Below, piece by piece: positions 29,533 to 39,257 of a DNA stretch of 64,000 nt. The stretch is from Chthonobacter rhizosphaerae (GTDB lineage: Bacteria; Pseudomonadota; Alphaproteobacteria; Rhizobiales; Pleomorphomonadaceae): the NCBI RefSeq assembly GCF_013839525.1, contig NZ_JACDIS010000003.1, positions 186,001 through 250,000 on the forward strand. Direction: 5' to 3'. Each line of letters begins with the position of its first letter. Within the stretch, counting starts at the first letter, position 1. The position numbers were made by a program, and so were the translations under genes. Under the pieces are notes generated by a model, which was given only the letters and a program-made list of their open reading frames with translations, searched no databases and had not been told where the DNA came from.

Positions 29533-29578
29533 CCGGGCCGGCGGGCGGCCCGGACGACGGCCGTCTGAGATCAGACGG
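29533..29578. other. two further hairpins at the 3' end of atpE
   Basis: CCGGGCC / GGCCCGG at 29533-29553 and the palindrome CCGTCTGA-GA-TCAGACGG at 29561-29578. The second includes the atpE stop codon. With the hairpin at 29441-29465 they put three stems in the roughly 220 nt that separate the c and b' genes. Confidence 0.55.
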
Positions 29579-29798
29579 CGAAGAGCAGCAGCAGCGCGAT
29601 CAGCAGCGAGAAGATGCCGAGCGCTTCCGTCACGGCGAAGCCGAGGATGAGGCGGCCGAACTGGCCATCGGCAGCCGACGGGTTGCGCAGCGCGCCCGAC
29701 AGGAAGTTGCCGAAGATGTTGCCGAGGCCAAGGGCGGCACCGGCCATGCCGAGGGTGGCGATACCAGCGCCGAGGTACTTCGCAGCTTCAGCTTCCAT
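29571..29798 (-). CDS. atpE: ATP synthase F0 subunit c
   Basis: 75-aa hairpin of two membrane helices that forms the rotor ring. Helix 1 is glycine/alanine-rich ([21 protein letters not shown]), the polar loop is [11 protein letters not shown], and the proton-binding carboxylate is Glu58 in [12 protein letters not shown]. Many copies of this subunit are needed per complex, which makes the downstream mRNA hairpins of interest. Confidence 0.97.
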   Translation of the reverse strand: MEAEAAKYLGAGIATLGMAGAALGLGNIFGNFLSGALRNPSAADGQFGRLILGFAVTEALGIFSLLIALLLLFAV

Positions 29799-29870
29799 CG
29801 TGATGCTCCTTTGGAAATGTCGTATCGGGACTTGGGTCAGTCTTGCCGATGAGCTTCGTCGATCCCGATC

Positions 29871-30620
29871 TCAGTGGCCCGGGTGCAGGGCGTCGTTGAG
29901 ATACATGCAGGTGAGGATCGTGAAGACGTAGGCCTGGAGGAAAGCCACCAGGAATTCGAGAGCCGTCAGGGCGACGGTCATGGCCAGCGGCAGCAGGGCG
30001 CCGGCGAAGCCGAGTGCGCCGAGGCCGGTCAGCGTCGCCACGAAGCCGGCGAACACCTTCAGGGTGATGTGACCGGCCAGCATGTTGGCGAAGAGACGGA
30101 CGGAGAGGCTGATCGGCCGGGACAGGAAGGAGATGACCTCGATCGCCGAGACGAGAGGCACCACCGCGGCCGGAACGCCGTGCGGCACGAACAGCCCCAG
30201 GAAGTGGAAGCCGTGGCGCATGAAGCCGTAGATCGTCACCGTCAGGATGACGAGCATGGCGAGGGCGAAGGTGACGATGATGTGGCTGGTGACCGTGAAG
30301 AAGAAGGGCACCATGCCGAAGAGATTCGCGACGAGCACGAACATGAAGAGCGAGAAGACGAGAGGGAAGAACCGCATGCCTTCCGTGCCGGCCGACGAGC
30401 GCAGCGTGTTGGCGACGAACTCGTAGGAGAGTTCGGCCACGGTCTGGGCGCGGTTCGGGATCAGCGAGCGGCTGGAGGTCGCCCAGGCCAGGAAGCCCGT
30501 GGCGGCCGCGACGGTCGCGACCATGAAGAGAGACGAGTTGGTGAAGGAGAAATCGACGCCGCCGATGCTGATGTCGAGGATCTTCGAGATCTGGAACTGA
30601 TGGATCGGATCGTTCGCCAC
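29871..30620 (-). CDS. atpB: ATP synthase F0 subunit a
   Basis: Stator membrane subunit that forms the proton half-channels. 249 aa, five to six helices. The essential arginine is in [17 protein letters not shown]; the C-terminal helix [22 protein letters not shown] is typical. It sits between atpI and atpE in the usual order, with 72 nt to atpE. Confidence 0.96.
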   Translation of the reverse strand: MANDPIHQFQISKILDISIGGVDFSFTNSSLFMVATVAAATGFLAWATSSRSLIPNRAQTVAELSYEFVANTLRSSAGTEGMRFFPLVFSLFMFVLVANLFGMVPFFFTVTSHIIVTFALAMLVILTVTIYGFMRHGFHFLGLFVPHGVPAAVVPLVSAIEVISFLSRPISLSVRLFANMLAGHITLKVFAGFVATLTGLGALGFAGALLPLAMTVALTALEFLVAFLQAYVFTILTCMYLNDALHPGH

Positions 30621-30708
30621 TCGGGGTCCCCTCCGCTTCGAAGCCGCGCTTCAAACTCGCCGTCGGATGTCGCCGGCCGGGCGTGTCTCGCCCATGCGCC
30701 GACGATTC

Positions 30709-31068
30709 TCAAGTCTCGTTGTCGTCTCTGCGACGCTTGAACCGGTGCGGATCGGGTTCCGCCACCATGCCCGCAGCGCGCATGACGTTGAGGACGCCCG
30801 CCGCGAAGCCGAGGAGGAGGAAGACGATCATGCCCCACGGGGACGTGCCCGCGTAGTAATCGATCGCGTATCCGATACCCGTGCCGACGAGAACGCCGGC
30901 GACGAATTCCGACCCCAGTTTCAGCGCCTGCCCCAGGCCGGAGTTGTTCGCCCCCTGCCTGCCGCCGCGCCGTTCCGCGTCCCGAAGCTTCTCCGCGTCG
31001 AGCCTCTGGCGAAGCTCGTGCAGTCTCGCGTCGATCCGTTCGCCCTTGGGTGCCTTGTCCTCAGCCAT
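30709..31068 (-). CDS. atpI: AtpI/AtpZ-type ATP synthase accessory protein
   Basis: 119 aa. A charged N-terminal half (RLHELRQRLDAEKLRDAERR) followed by two membrane helices around residues 56-75 and 80-100 (FVAGVLVGTGIGYAIDYY, WGMIVFLLLGFAAGVLNVM). Family members help c-ring assembly and may carry Mg2+. First gene of the operon, with a well-formed promoter about 120 nt upstream. Confidence 0.9.
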   Translation of the reverse strand: MAEDKAPKGERIDARLHELRQRLDAEKLRDAERRGGRQGANNSGLGQALKLGSEFVAGVLVGTGIGYAIDYYAGTSPWGMIVFLLLGFAAGVLNVMRAAGMVAEPDPHRFKRRRDDNET

Positions 31069-31189
31069 GACCGTGCGTCCTCGCTCGTCGTCAGCGTCCT
31101 AGAGGAGAAATGGCTCCCGACAGACGTCTTGGCGAACTCGAAACGCCCTGAAATCCTGGGATTGGGGGGCACCCCGAAAGTCGCGCGCA

Positions 31190-31217
31190 CCATAGTCATG
31201 GGCCATTTTCCTGTCAA
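31190..31217 (-). promoter_or_regulatory. sigma-70-type promoter of the F0 operon
   Basis: Minus strand: TTGACA (31212-31217), a 16-bp spacer, then CTATGG (31190-31195), close to the alphaproteobacterial consensus TTGAC-N16/17-CTATAT. Transcription would begin near 31183, giving a leader of about 115 nt before atpI. Confidence 0.65.
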
Positions 31218-31355
31218 GAACGCCCCAGCGGACAGTAAGTTGTTGCTTTCGCATGATAAATCGACGTCGCGCCGGGCCGGTGCACCGTTTGACGCAGCGC
31301 GTCCCCAGTCTTATCGATTTAGGTGCCACGGGTCTTCCTCGAAGGTCGATGCCGC

Positions 31356-31376
31356 GGAAAACCGCCTCGGGCGGCG
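31356..31376 (-). terminator. possible terminator of smc
   Basis: On the minus strand CCGCC-CGA-GGCGG is followed by TTTT, about 33 nt after the smc stop. The stem is only five base pairs, so it may be weak. Confidence 0.4.
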
Positions 31377-31406
31377 CGCGCGGTCCGTCGTCGTGTGAGG
31401 GCCGGT

Positions 31407-34400
31407 TCAGACCGCTTCCCGGATGGCTTCCGCCGTCTCCAGGTCCACGGAGACGAGCTGGGACACGCCGCGCTCCACCATCGTCACGCCGAACAGCCGG
31501 TTCATCCGCGCCATGGTGATCGGATTGTGGGTGATCACGATGAAGCGGGTGTCGGTGGAGCGCGCCATCTCGTCGAGGAGGTCGCAGTAGCGCTCCACGT
31601 TGGCGTCGTCGAGCGGCGCGTCCACTTCGTCGAGCACGCAGATCGGCGCCGGGTTGGTGAGGAAGACGGCGAAGATGAGGGCCGTCGCCGTCAGCGCCTG
31701 CTCGCCGCCGGAGAGGAGCGTCATGGTGCTCGGCTTCTTGCCCGGCGGACGGGCGAAGATTTCCAGGCCGGCGTCCAGCGGGTCGTCGCTGTCCACCAGC
31801 TTCAGGCTGGCGTCGCCGCCGCCGAAAAGGTGGCTGAAGAGCCGCTGGAAGTGGCCGTTCACCAGGTCGAACGCGGCGAGCAGCCGCTCCCGCGCTTCCC
31901 TGTTGAGGCTCTGGATGCCCTGGCGCAGGCGGCGGATGGCCTCGATCAGGTCCTCGCGCTCGTGGATGATGGTGTCCAGGCGGGCCTCCACCTCGGCGAC
32001 CTCGGTCTCGGCCTGCAGGTTCACGCCGCCGAGACGTTCACGCTCCTGGCGAAGCCGCTCCAGGCGCGCGTCGATGCCGGTCACGTCCGGCGCGGGGGCG
32101 CCGTCCTTGATCTCGGCGAGGGTCTTGAGGGCGAAGGGCGGGCATTCGAACCGGTCCCGGATCTCGGCGGCAAGTTCCAGGCGCCGCGCCTTCAGGCCCT
32201 CGAACCGCTCCTCCGCGCGTGCCCTGCCCTCCCGGCTTTCCGACAGCGCCTTCAGGGCCTCCGCGGCCCGGCGGGACGCCTCCGCCTCCTCGGCCTCGCC
32301 GGCGGCCAGCCGGTCGGCCGCGGCCTTGGCGGCGGTCTCGGCTTCCGCGATGGCGCGCAGCAGCTGGTGACGACCGGCGACGATCTCGTCCGGCCGGTCC
32401 ATCAGCTCGGCGCGCTCCGTCTCCACCTCGTCGAGGCGTGCGGCGAGTTCGTCGAGCTGGCTGCGGGCGTTCGCCACGCGGGTGGACCATCCGTCCCGCT
32501 CGGCCGCGATGGCCTGCTGGCGACGGGCGCGAATCTCGCGCTCCCGGGCCAGCGCTTCCGCCGCCGACCGCGCTTCGGCCAGCACGGCGCGGGCCTCCGC
32601 CGCCTCCAGCCGGGCCGCCTGCACGGCGGCCGCGAGAGCGTCCGGGTCGTCGAGCTCCGCCTCCGCGGCGGCGGCCTCCTCGGCGCGGCCCCGGGCCTCG
32701 TCGAGATCGGCGACGAGGCGCTGGCGCTGGCCCTCCAGGGCGCTCCGCCGCGCCACCACGTCCGACAAGGCGCGCTCCGCCCGGGCGAGCCGGTCCCGCG
32801 CATCGGCGAGCGCCCGGTTCGCGGCGCGGACGGCCTCCCGGGCGGCGCGGGCGGTGTCGGCCGCGGCGCGGGCGGCGCCTTGCGCGTCGGCGAGGGTCTT
32901 CCGGTGCTCGGCCACCACGGCGGCGGCCGCGGCCCGCTGGGCGTCCAGTTCGGCTAAGCGGTTGCGCGAGGCGAGGCGCTGGGCGGCAGGCGTCGGCGCG
33001 CCGGCGACGGCCACGTAGCCGTCCCAGCGCCAAAGGTCGCCCTCCTGGCTGATCAGCCGCTGGCCGGGCGCGAGCAGGAGGCGCAGGCGCGGTCCGTCCC
33101 GCCGGTCGACCACGCCGATCTGGGCGAGGCGACGCTGGACCAGCGCCGGCCCCTTCACGAACCGGGACAGCGGCGCCGCGCCGTCCGGCAGCGGCGGGTC
33201 CCCGTCCGCCGGGCCGGGATCGGCCCAGTGGGCCGGCGCCGCCGTGTCGATGGAGGCTTCGATGTCGTCGCCGAGAGCGGCGCCGAGGGCGAGCTCGTAG
33301 CCCGCCGCCGCGGTCAGCTGGTCGACGAGCGGCGGGAAGAGGGCGCCGATCTCCAGGTTGAGCACCTTGGCAAGCGTCCTCGCCTCGGTGTCCAGCCGGT
33401 TCTGGTGCTTCTCCGCGTCGGCGAGCGGCGCGCGTGCGGCCCGCTCGGCGGCCTCCGCCTCCGCGGCGGCGGCGTCGGCCGTCTCGGCCATGACCTCCGC
33501 CTCGACGAGCTGCTCGGCGGCGATCTCCGCCTCGTCCCGCGCCTCGGCGATCTCGCTCTCGCCGTCGAGGCGGGCGCGGATGGCGGCGAGGTCGCCGTCG
33601 AGGGCGGCGAGATCCCGCTGCAGCCGGGCCATGCGGTCGACCGCGTCCCGGCGCTCGCGGGCGAGCGCGTCGCGCCGGGCGACGGCTTCGGCGTGGGCGC
33701 GGGTCGCCTCGGAGAGACGCGCCTCGAGGCCGGCGGCCGCGTCCTCCGCCTCGGCGCGGCGAGCGGCGGCTTCCTCCTGCAGGGCGCCGTCCTCCTCGGC
33801 GGCGGCGGCCAGATCCTCGGCTTCCGCGACGAGCGCGGCGAGCCGGGCGTCGTTGTCGGCCACGAGCGCGGCCTCGCGGTCGCGGTCGCGCAGGATTTCA
33901 CCTGCGCGGCGGGTGAGGTCGGCGATGCGCGCCCGCACGCGCCTCTCCTCCGCCTCGGAATCCGCGAGCGCCTGGGAGAGCCGCTGCCGGGCCGCCGCCG
34001 CGCGCACCGACTCGTCGCGAAGGGCCGGCAGCCGGTGCGCGGCGATCGCCTGCAGGCGCGCCGTCTCGGCCTGGGCCGCCTGCCGCTCGGCCGCGTGGGA
34101 GAGGCCGTCGGTCACCGCGCGCTCGGCGTCCATGGCGGCGGTGTCGGTCTCGGACCAGCGCAGCCACGCCGAGGTGGCCTCGGCCTTGCGGATCTCGGCG
34201 GAGAGAGCGCGGTAGCGGGCCGCCTGCCGGGCCTGCTTGCGCAGGGTCTCCAGCCGCGCCTCGATCTCGGTCACCACGTCGTCCAGGCGGGTCAGGTTGG
34301 TCTCGGCGGCCTTCAGGCGCATCTCCGCCTCGTGGCGGCGGGAATGGAGGCCTGAGATGCCGGCCGCCTCCTCCAGGATGGCGCGGCGCGCCGTGGGCTT

Positions 34401-34865
34401 GGCGGCGATCAGCTCGCCGATCTGGCCCTGGCGCACCATGGCGGGCGAACGGGCGCCGGTGGAGGCGTCGGCGAACAGGAGCTGCACGTCGCGCGCCCGC
34501 ACGTCCTTGCCGTTGATCCGGTAGTTCGACCCGCTCTCCCGCTCGATGCGGCGGGAGATCTCCAGCACCTCCGCGTCGTTGAAAGCGGCCGGCGCGGTGC
34601 GGTCGGTGTTGCGCAGGACGAGCGTCACGTCGGCGGTGTTGCGGGCCGGCCGCTTGCCGGAGCCGGAGAAGATCACGTCGTCCATGCCGGACGCGCGCAT
34701 GTTCTTGTAGGAATTCTCCCCCATCACCCAGCGCATGGCTTCGACGAGGTTCGACTTGCCGCAGCCGTTCGGCCCGATCACGCCGGTGAGGCCCGGCTCG
34801 ATCAGGAACTCGGTCGGCTCCACGAAGGTCTTGAACCCTCGGATGCGCAGCTTCTCGAACTTCAT
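31407..34865 (-). CDS. smc: chromosome segregation protein SMC
   Basis: Large ABC-type ATPase that with ScpA/ScpB organises and separates chromosomes. 1152 aa, full length. Walker A at residues 33-40 (GPNGCGKSN), coiled coil, a hinge region near 500-620 ([21 protein letters not shown]), second coiled coil, then the C-terminal ABC signature [16 protein letters not shown] and Walker B with [13 protein letters not shown]. The rod is extremely alanine/arginine-rich because of the GC content. ATG 34865 is taken as start; a GTG two codons upstream is possible. Downstream of dsbA-like on the same strand. Confidence 0.97.
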   Translation of the reverse strand: MKFEKLRIRGFKTFVEPTEFLIEPGLTGVIGPNGCGKSNLVEAMRWVMGENSYKNMRASGMDDVIFSGSGKRPARNTADVTLVLRNTDRTAPAAFNDAEVLEISRRIERESGSNYRINGKDVRARDVQLLFADASTGARSPAMVRQGQIGELIAAKPTARRAILEEAAGISGLHSRRHEAEMRLKAAETNLTRLDDVVTEIEARLETLRKQARQAARYRALSAEIRKAEATSAWLRWSETDTAAMDAERAVTDGLSHAAERQAAQAETARLQAIAAHRLPALRDESVRAAAARQRLSQALADSEAEERRVRARIADLTRRAGEILRDRDREAALVADNDARLAALVAEAEDLAAAAEEDGALQEEAAARRAEAEDAAAGLEARLSEATRAHAEAVARRDALARERRDAVDRMARLQRDLAALDGDLAAIRARLDGESEIAEARDEAEIAAEQLVEAEVMAETADAAAAEAEAAERAARAPLADAEKHQNRLDTEARTLAKVLNLEIGALFPPLVDQLTAAAGYELALGAALGDDIEASIDTAAPAHWADPGPADGDPPLPDGAAPLSRFVKGPALVQRRLAQIGVVDRRDGPRLRLLLAPGQRLISQEGDLWRWDGYVAVAGAPTPAAQRLASRNRLAELDAQRAAAAAVVAEHRKTLADAQGAARAAADTARAAREAVRAANRALADARDRLARAERALSDVVARRSALEGQRQRLVADLDEARGRAEEAAAAEAELDDPDALAAAVQAARLEAAEARAVLAEARSAAEALAREREIRARRQQAIAAERDGWSTRVANARSQLDELAARLDEVETERAELMDRPDEIVAGRHQLLRAIAEAETAAKAAADRLAAGEAEEAEASRRAAEALKALSESREGRARAEERFEGLKARRLELAAEIRDRFECPPFALKTLAEIKDGAPAPDVTGIDARLERLRQERERLGGVNLQAETEVAEVEARLDTIIHEREDLIEAIRRLRQGIQSLNREARERLLAAFDLVNGHFQRLFSHLFGGGDASLKLVDSDDPLDAGLEIFARPPGKKPSTMTLLSGGEQALTATALIFAVFLTNPAPICVLDEVDAPLDDANVERYCDLLDEMARSTDTRFIVITHNPITMARMNRLFGVTMVERGVSQLVSVDLETAEAIREAV

Positions 34866-34933
34866 CCCCACCGTCGTGTCGCGTCGGCCAGCGAATCGCC
34901 CCCTGGCCCGGGCGGTGCTCCCCCGAAAGAGAA

Positions 34934-34974
34934 CGGCCGGCGGATGCGCCCAACAAGGTCGCGTTCGCCGGCCG
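34934..34974. terminator. long-loop hairpin between dsbA-like gene and smc
   Basis: CGGCCGGCG and its exact complement CGCCGGCCG are separated by 23 nt. On the minus strand the second arm is followed by TTCTCTTTC. It could partly end the dsbA-like transcript before smc. Confidence 0.4.
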
Positions 34975-35003
34975 CAGCCTCTATCAACGGATTTTTAACG
35001 ATC

Positions 35004-35666
35004 TCAGCCCGCCAGCATCGGGTCGACGACCTTCGCGAGCTCCTCCAGCGACATGGCGCCCCGGTGACGCTGGCCGTTGATGAAGAAGGTCGGCGTGGAG
35101 TTGACGCCGAACTCGTCGGAGCCGCGCGCCCGCACCTGGTTGATCTTGTCCAGCAGCGCCTGGTCGGAGAGCGTCTGCTCGAAGGTGGCGTCGGTGTAGC
35201 CGAACTGCTTGGCGAGCGTGCGGAGCGCCGTCACCGGGTCGTCCGAATAGGCCCAGTCGCGCTGCTTCTCGAACAGGAGGTCCACCACGTCGAAATACTT
35301 GTCGCCCATGGCGTTGCGGGCGAGCATGAAGCCGGCCGCCGCCAGCGGGTCGAGCGGGAACTCGCGCAGGACGAAATAGACCTTGCCGGTGTCGATATAG
35401 TCGGCCTTCAGCTGCGGATAGGTCTTCTCGTGGAAGGCGGCGCAGTGGCCGCAGGTCATGGACGCGTATTCCACGATGGTGACCTTGGCGTTCGGATCGC
35501 CGAGCGCCTTCTCCGGCAGCGGGCCGGGGGCCATCAGCTCCCCGACGTCCACGGTCGCGTCCTGGGCGAAGGCCGCGAAGGGGAAGGACGGCACCAGGGC
35601 GAGCGCCAGTGCGGTGGTGCCGGCGGTCACCAGAAAGCGGCGGCGGGTCATCATCGTCCTCGTCAT
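35004..35666 (-). CDS. exported DsbA-family thiol-disulfide oxidoreductase
   Basis: 220 aa. An N-terminal RRRFLVTAG followed by a hydrophobic core and AFA-QD looks like a twin-arginine-type signal. The thioredoxin fold follows with active-site CGHC in EYASMTCGHCAAFHEKTYPQL and the cis-proline loop STPTFFINGQ. Periplasmic disulfide formation is the likely role; the partner DsbB is not in the window. This class sits between DUF721 and smc in many alphaproteobacteria. Confidence 0.92.
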   Translation of the reverse strand: MTRTMMTRRRFLVTAGTTALALALVPSFPFAAFAQDATVDVGELMAPGPLPEKALGDPNAKVTIVEYASMTCGHCAAFHEKTYPQLKADYIDTGKVYFVLREFPLDPLAAAGFMLARNAMGDKYFDVVDLLFEKQRDWAYSDDPVTALRTLAKQFGYTDATFEQTLSDQALLDKINQVRARGSDEFGVNSTPTFFINGQRHRGAMSLEELAKVVDPMLAG

Positions 35667-35835
35667 CCTCCGTTCGGCCGCGCCTCGGCGGCCGGTCGAC
35701 CTTCATTGAGGGTCGACCTTGGTGTTCCATGGGGTCGAAACTATGGCATCCGCCCGGTGATTTCAAAGGCATGGCCGGTGCGAAGCGATGTCGCCGGTCA
35801 GCTTTTCGTGAACGCCCGCGCCGATCCGAGAGCCG

Positions 35836-36399
35836 TCAGCGGGCCTTCACCGGTCGCGCCGCCCGGCCGGCGACGGCGAGCCCGAGACGCTCGATCGCGG
35901 CGCGGAGCGCCTCGTCCTCAAAGCCCTCGGCCGCCGCGCGGACCGACGCCTCCGCCTCCCGGGAAATGGGGCCGAGGGTCGGGCGCCTCGGCTTCTCCAC
36001 CCGGGCGACGGGGAGCTGCAGGATCTTGATGCGGCCGACGCAGCGGTAGCCGAAGAACATGTTGATGCGCTCCACCACCTGCGGCAGCTCGTGGGTGAAG
36101 CGCAGCGCCGCGGCGCCGGAGCAGCGGACCGTGAGCACCGCCGGCTCGTGCTCGTCCTCCGTGATCAGGCCCTTCGGCCGCTTGGCCCAGGAGAGCCGGT
36201 CCGGCGAGGTGCACTGGGCATAGGCCGGCCCGACGATGTCCGGCCAATGGGCCACGATGTCGACCGTCGCGAACCCGCGCCGGCGGCACGCGACCGTAAG
36301 CGCGCCGCCCACGATGTCGGCGAGCGGCCGGGCGCCCTTGAAGGCGTATTTCGGAGCGGGATCGGCGGCGACGGTCGGCCCGTCCTGGCGCTTGGTCAT
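35836..36399 (-). CDS. DUF721 (DciA-like) protein
   Basis: 187 aa. The N-terminal half has the DUF721 pattern: PLADIVGGALTVACRRRGF, IVAHWPDIVGPAYAQCTSPDRL, then a beta-rich KH-like part LTVRCSGAAALRFTHELPQVVERIN. The C-terminal 60 residues are charged and probably flexible. DciA is the loader or operator of the replicative helicase DnaB in bacteria that lack DnaC. Whether this alphaproteobacterial form does the same is inferred from the family. It is divergent from mutY and heads the dsbA-like / smc group. Confidence 0.85.
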   Translation of the reverse strand: MTKRQDGPTVAADPAPKYAFKGARPLADIVGGALTVACRRRGFATVDIVAHWPDIVGPAYAQCTSPDRLSWAKRPKGLITEDEHEPAVLTVRCSGAAALRFTHELPQVVERINMFFGYRCVGRIKILQLPVARVEKPRRPTLGPISREAEASVRAAAEGFEDEALRAAIERLGLAVAGRAARPVKAR

Positions 36400-36524
36400 G
36401 ATCCATGATGAGCCCGCCGGCGACCCCGTTTGTCAACACCGCAATCGCGGACGGCTGAGCCCGCCGGGACGCCGAGACCCGGTTGCCCTTGCAATCCACA
36501 CCGGGGCGCGCCATCCCTGCCGCG

Positions 36525-37598
36525 ATGGCCCTGCCCGCTCCCGATTCCGCCGCGCTTCTCGCCTGGTACGACCGGCACGCCCGCCGCCTGCCCTGGCGCG
36601 TGCCGCCGGAGGACCGGGCCGTGGGCGTGCTGCCGGACCCCTACCGGATCTGGCTGTCGGAGGTGATGCTGCAGCAGACCACCGTGGCGGCGGTGAAGAG
36701 CTATTTCGAGGCGTTCACCGCCCGCTGGCCAAGGCTCGAGGACTTGGCGGCCGCGTCGCGCGACGACGTCATGAAGGCCTGGGCCGGCCTCGGCTATTAT
36801 TCCCGCGCCCGCAACCTGAAGGCCTGCGCCGAGGCGGTCGCCGCCCTCCCCGGCGGCCGGTTTCCAGACACGGAGGAGGGTCTGCGCGCCCTGCCCGGCA
36901 TCGGCGCCTACACGGCGGCGGCCGTGGCGGCGATCGCGTTCGACCGCCGGGCCGTGGTGGTGGACGGCAACGTGGAGCGGGTGATCAGCCGCCTCCATGC
37001 GGTGGAGACGCCCCTGCCGGCCGCCAAGCCCGAGATCCGGGCGCTTGCCGACGCGCTGACCCCGGACGAGCGGCCGGGCGACTTCGCCCAGGCCGTGATG
37101 GACCTCGGCGCCACGATCTGCACGCCGAAGCGTCCGGCCTGCGGCCTGTGCCCGGTGCAGGCGTCCTGCGCCGCCCGGGCCATGGGCCTTCAGGAGACGT
37201 TTCCGCGCAAGGCTCCGAAGAAGGACCGGCCGACCCGCTTCGGCACCGTGTTCGCCGCGGTCCGCCCGGACGGCGCGCTGCTCCTGCGCCGGCGCGGCGA
37301 CAAGGGCCTTCTCGGCGGAATGACGGAGCTACCCGGCACCGACTGGACCGAGGCGCCGGCGGCCGATCCGCTCGCCGCCGCGCCCCTCGCGGCCGCCTGG
37401 ACGCCGGTGTCCGGACTGGTGGAGCACACGTTCACCCACTTCCACCTGAAGCTCAGCGTCGTGCGGGCCACGTCGGACGCGCCCGCGCCGGACGGCTGCT
37501 GGTGGTCGGCGCCCGGCGACATCGCCGGGGAGGCCCTGCCGACAGTGATGAAGAAGGCGGTGGAGGCGGCGATTCCGGGATCGACTCGGCGCCGCTGA
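36525..37598 (+). CDS. mutY: A/G-specific adenine DNA glycosylase
   Basis: Removes adenine mispaired with 8-oxoguanine. 357 aa. Seen: WLSEVMLQQTTVAAVKSYF with the catalytic Glu, the helix-hairpin-helix LPGIGAYTAAAVAAIAF with the catalytic Asp in VVDGNVERV, the 4Fe-4S loop C-x6-C-x2-C-x5-C in CTPKRPACGLCPVQASC, and a C-terminal NUDIX-like 8-oxoG reader (LLRRRGDKGLLGGMTELPG). Start at ATG 36525; a TTG at 36483 is in frame. Neither has a good ribosome binding site. Confidence 0.95.
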   Translation: MALPAPDSAALLAWYDRHARRLPWRVPPEDRAVGVLPDPYRIWLSEVMLQQTTVAAVKSYFEAFTARWPRLEDLAAASRDDVMKAWAGLGYYSRARNLKACAEAVAALPGGRFPDTEEGLRALPGIGAYTAAAVAAIAFDRRAVVVDGNVERVISRLHAVETPLPAAKPEIRALADALTPDERPGDFAQAVMDLGATICTPKRPACGLCPVQASCAARAMGLQETFPRKAPKKDRPTRFGTVFAAVRPDGALLLRRRGDKGLLGGMTELPGTDWTEAPAADPLAAAPLAAAWTPVSGLVEHTFTHFHLKLSVVRATSDAPAPDGCWWSAPGDIAGEALPTVMKKAVEAAIPGSTRRR

Positions 37599-37739
37599 CG
37601 TCCGGGGCGTTCCGGAGGCGGGCAGGAATAGCCGCACCAGTCTTGCTTTTCACAATCGCCCTTCGGCGGATCAGCATTGCTGATGACGCGCGCCGTCGGC
37701 GCGTCGCCTCGCTTCACGTTTCTTCACGACCCGTTCACC

Positions 37740-37850
37740 CGGGACGTGTACAAGAGAGGTGTTGCCGCGGTGATCCTGCGTTGTGCAGATCGAGGCCAGA
37801 GTATTACTCTTATTTATTCTTAGGCCCTCCCCAACGGGAGGGCCTCTTTA
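37740..37850 (+). ncRNA. candidate small RNA ending in an intrinsic terminator
   Basis: A stretch without ORF between mutY and ccrM ends in a strong rho-independent terminator (37823-37850), 225 nt after the mutY stop. The sequence before it is AT-richer than the surroundings (TATTACTCTTATTTATTC) and contains a CCCTCCCC tract, part of the terminator stem. Either this is the mutY terminator after a long 3' UTR, or the end of an independent short transcript. No clear promoter was found; left border arbitrary. Confidence 0.3.
37823..37850 (+). terminator. intrinsic terminator downstream of mutY
   Basis: GGCCCTCCC-CAAC-GGGAGGGCC, a perfect nine-bp stem with a four-base loop, followed by TCTTTATTT on the plus strand. 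It ends rightward transcription before the converging ccrM gene. Confidence 0.85.
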
Positions 37851-37872
37851 TTTCGGGAACAAGGCCGACGCT

Positions 37873-39108
<1,236 letters not shown>

Positions 39109-39113
39109 TCAGG

Positions 39114-39129
39114 GTAAACGCGGAGTTAA
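39114..39129 (-). promoter_or_regulatory. candidate CtrA box upstream of ccrM
   Basis: On the minus strand TTAA, seven bases (CTCCGCG), TTTAC: one mismatch from TTAA-N7-TTAAC. It lies 84-99 nt before the ccrM ATG. In Caulobacter ccrM is switched on by CtrA, so the location is meaningful; the match itself is short. Confidence 0.4.
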
Positions 39130-39200
39130 GCGACCGGACGGGAAAAATGGTTACCGATCAACGGTTTGTTAGGTCTTGAAGAAAACGCGCGCGTCGGCCG

Positions 39201-39211
39201 TCACACTGTGA
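39201..39211. promoter_or_regulatory. short palindrome TCACA-C-TGTGA upstream of amn
   Basis: An 11-bp perfect palindrome in the region between ccrM and amn, 46 nt before the amn start. It could be part of an operator. No family assignment can be made. Confidence 0.3.
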
Positions 39212-39223
39212 TATCGCACTCGG

Positions 39224-39247
39224 GGTACAAGTGACCATTCTTGTACC
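39224..39247 (+). promoter_or_regulatory. inverted repeat over the leader of amn
   Basis: GGTACAAG and CTTGTACC, exact 8-bp arms around TGACCATT, ending 10 nt before the amn ATG. The arms extend by CTCG/CGAG with a two-base bulge on the left side. The position covers the ribosome approach site, so it may act as an mRNA hairpin or as a repressor operator. Confidence 0.5.
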
Positions 39248-39257
39248 GAGAGATGCG

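Larger units (their letters stand above)
31069..31406. other. 338-nt gene-free stretch between smc and atpI
   Basis: It contains a likely smc terminator at its right end and the atp operon promoter in the middle. The rest, 31220-31350, shows no supported ORF or RNA; it is less GC-rich than the surroundings. Confidence 0.5.
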
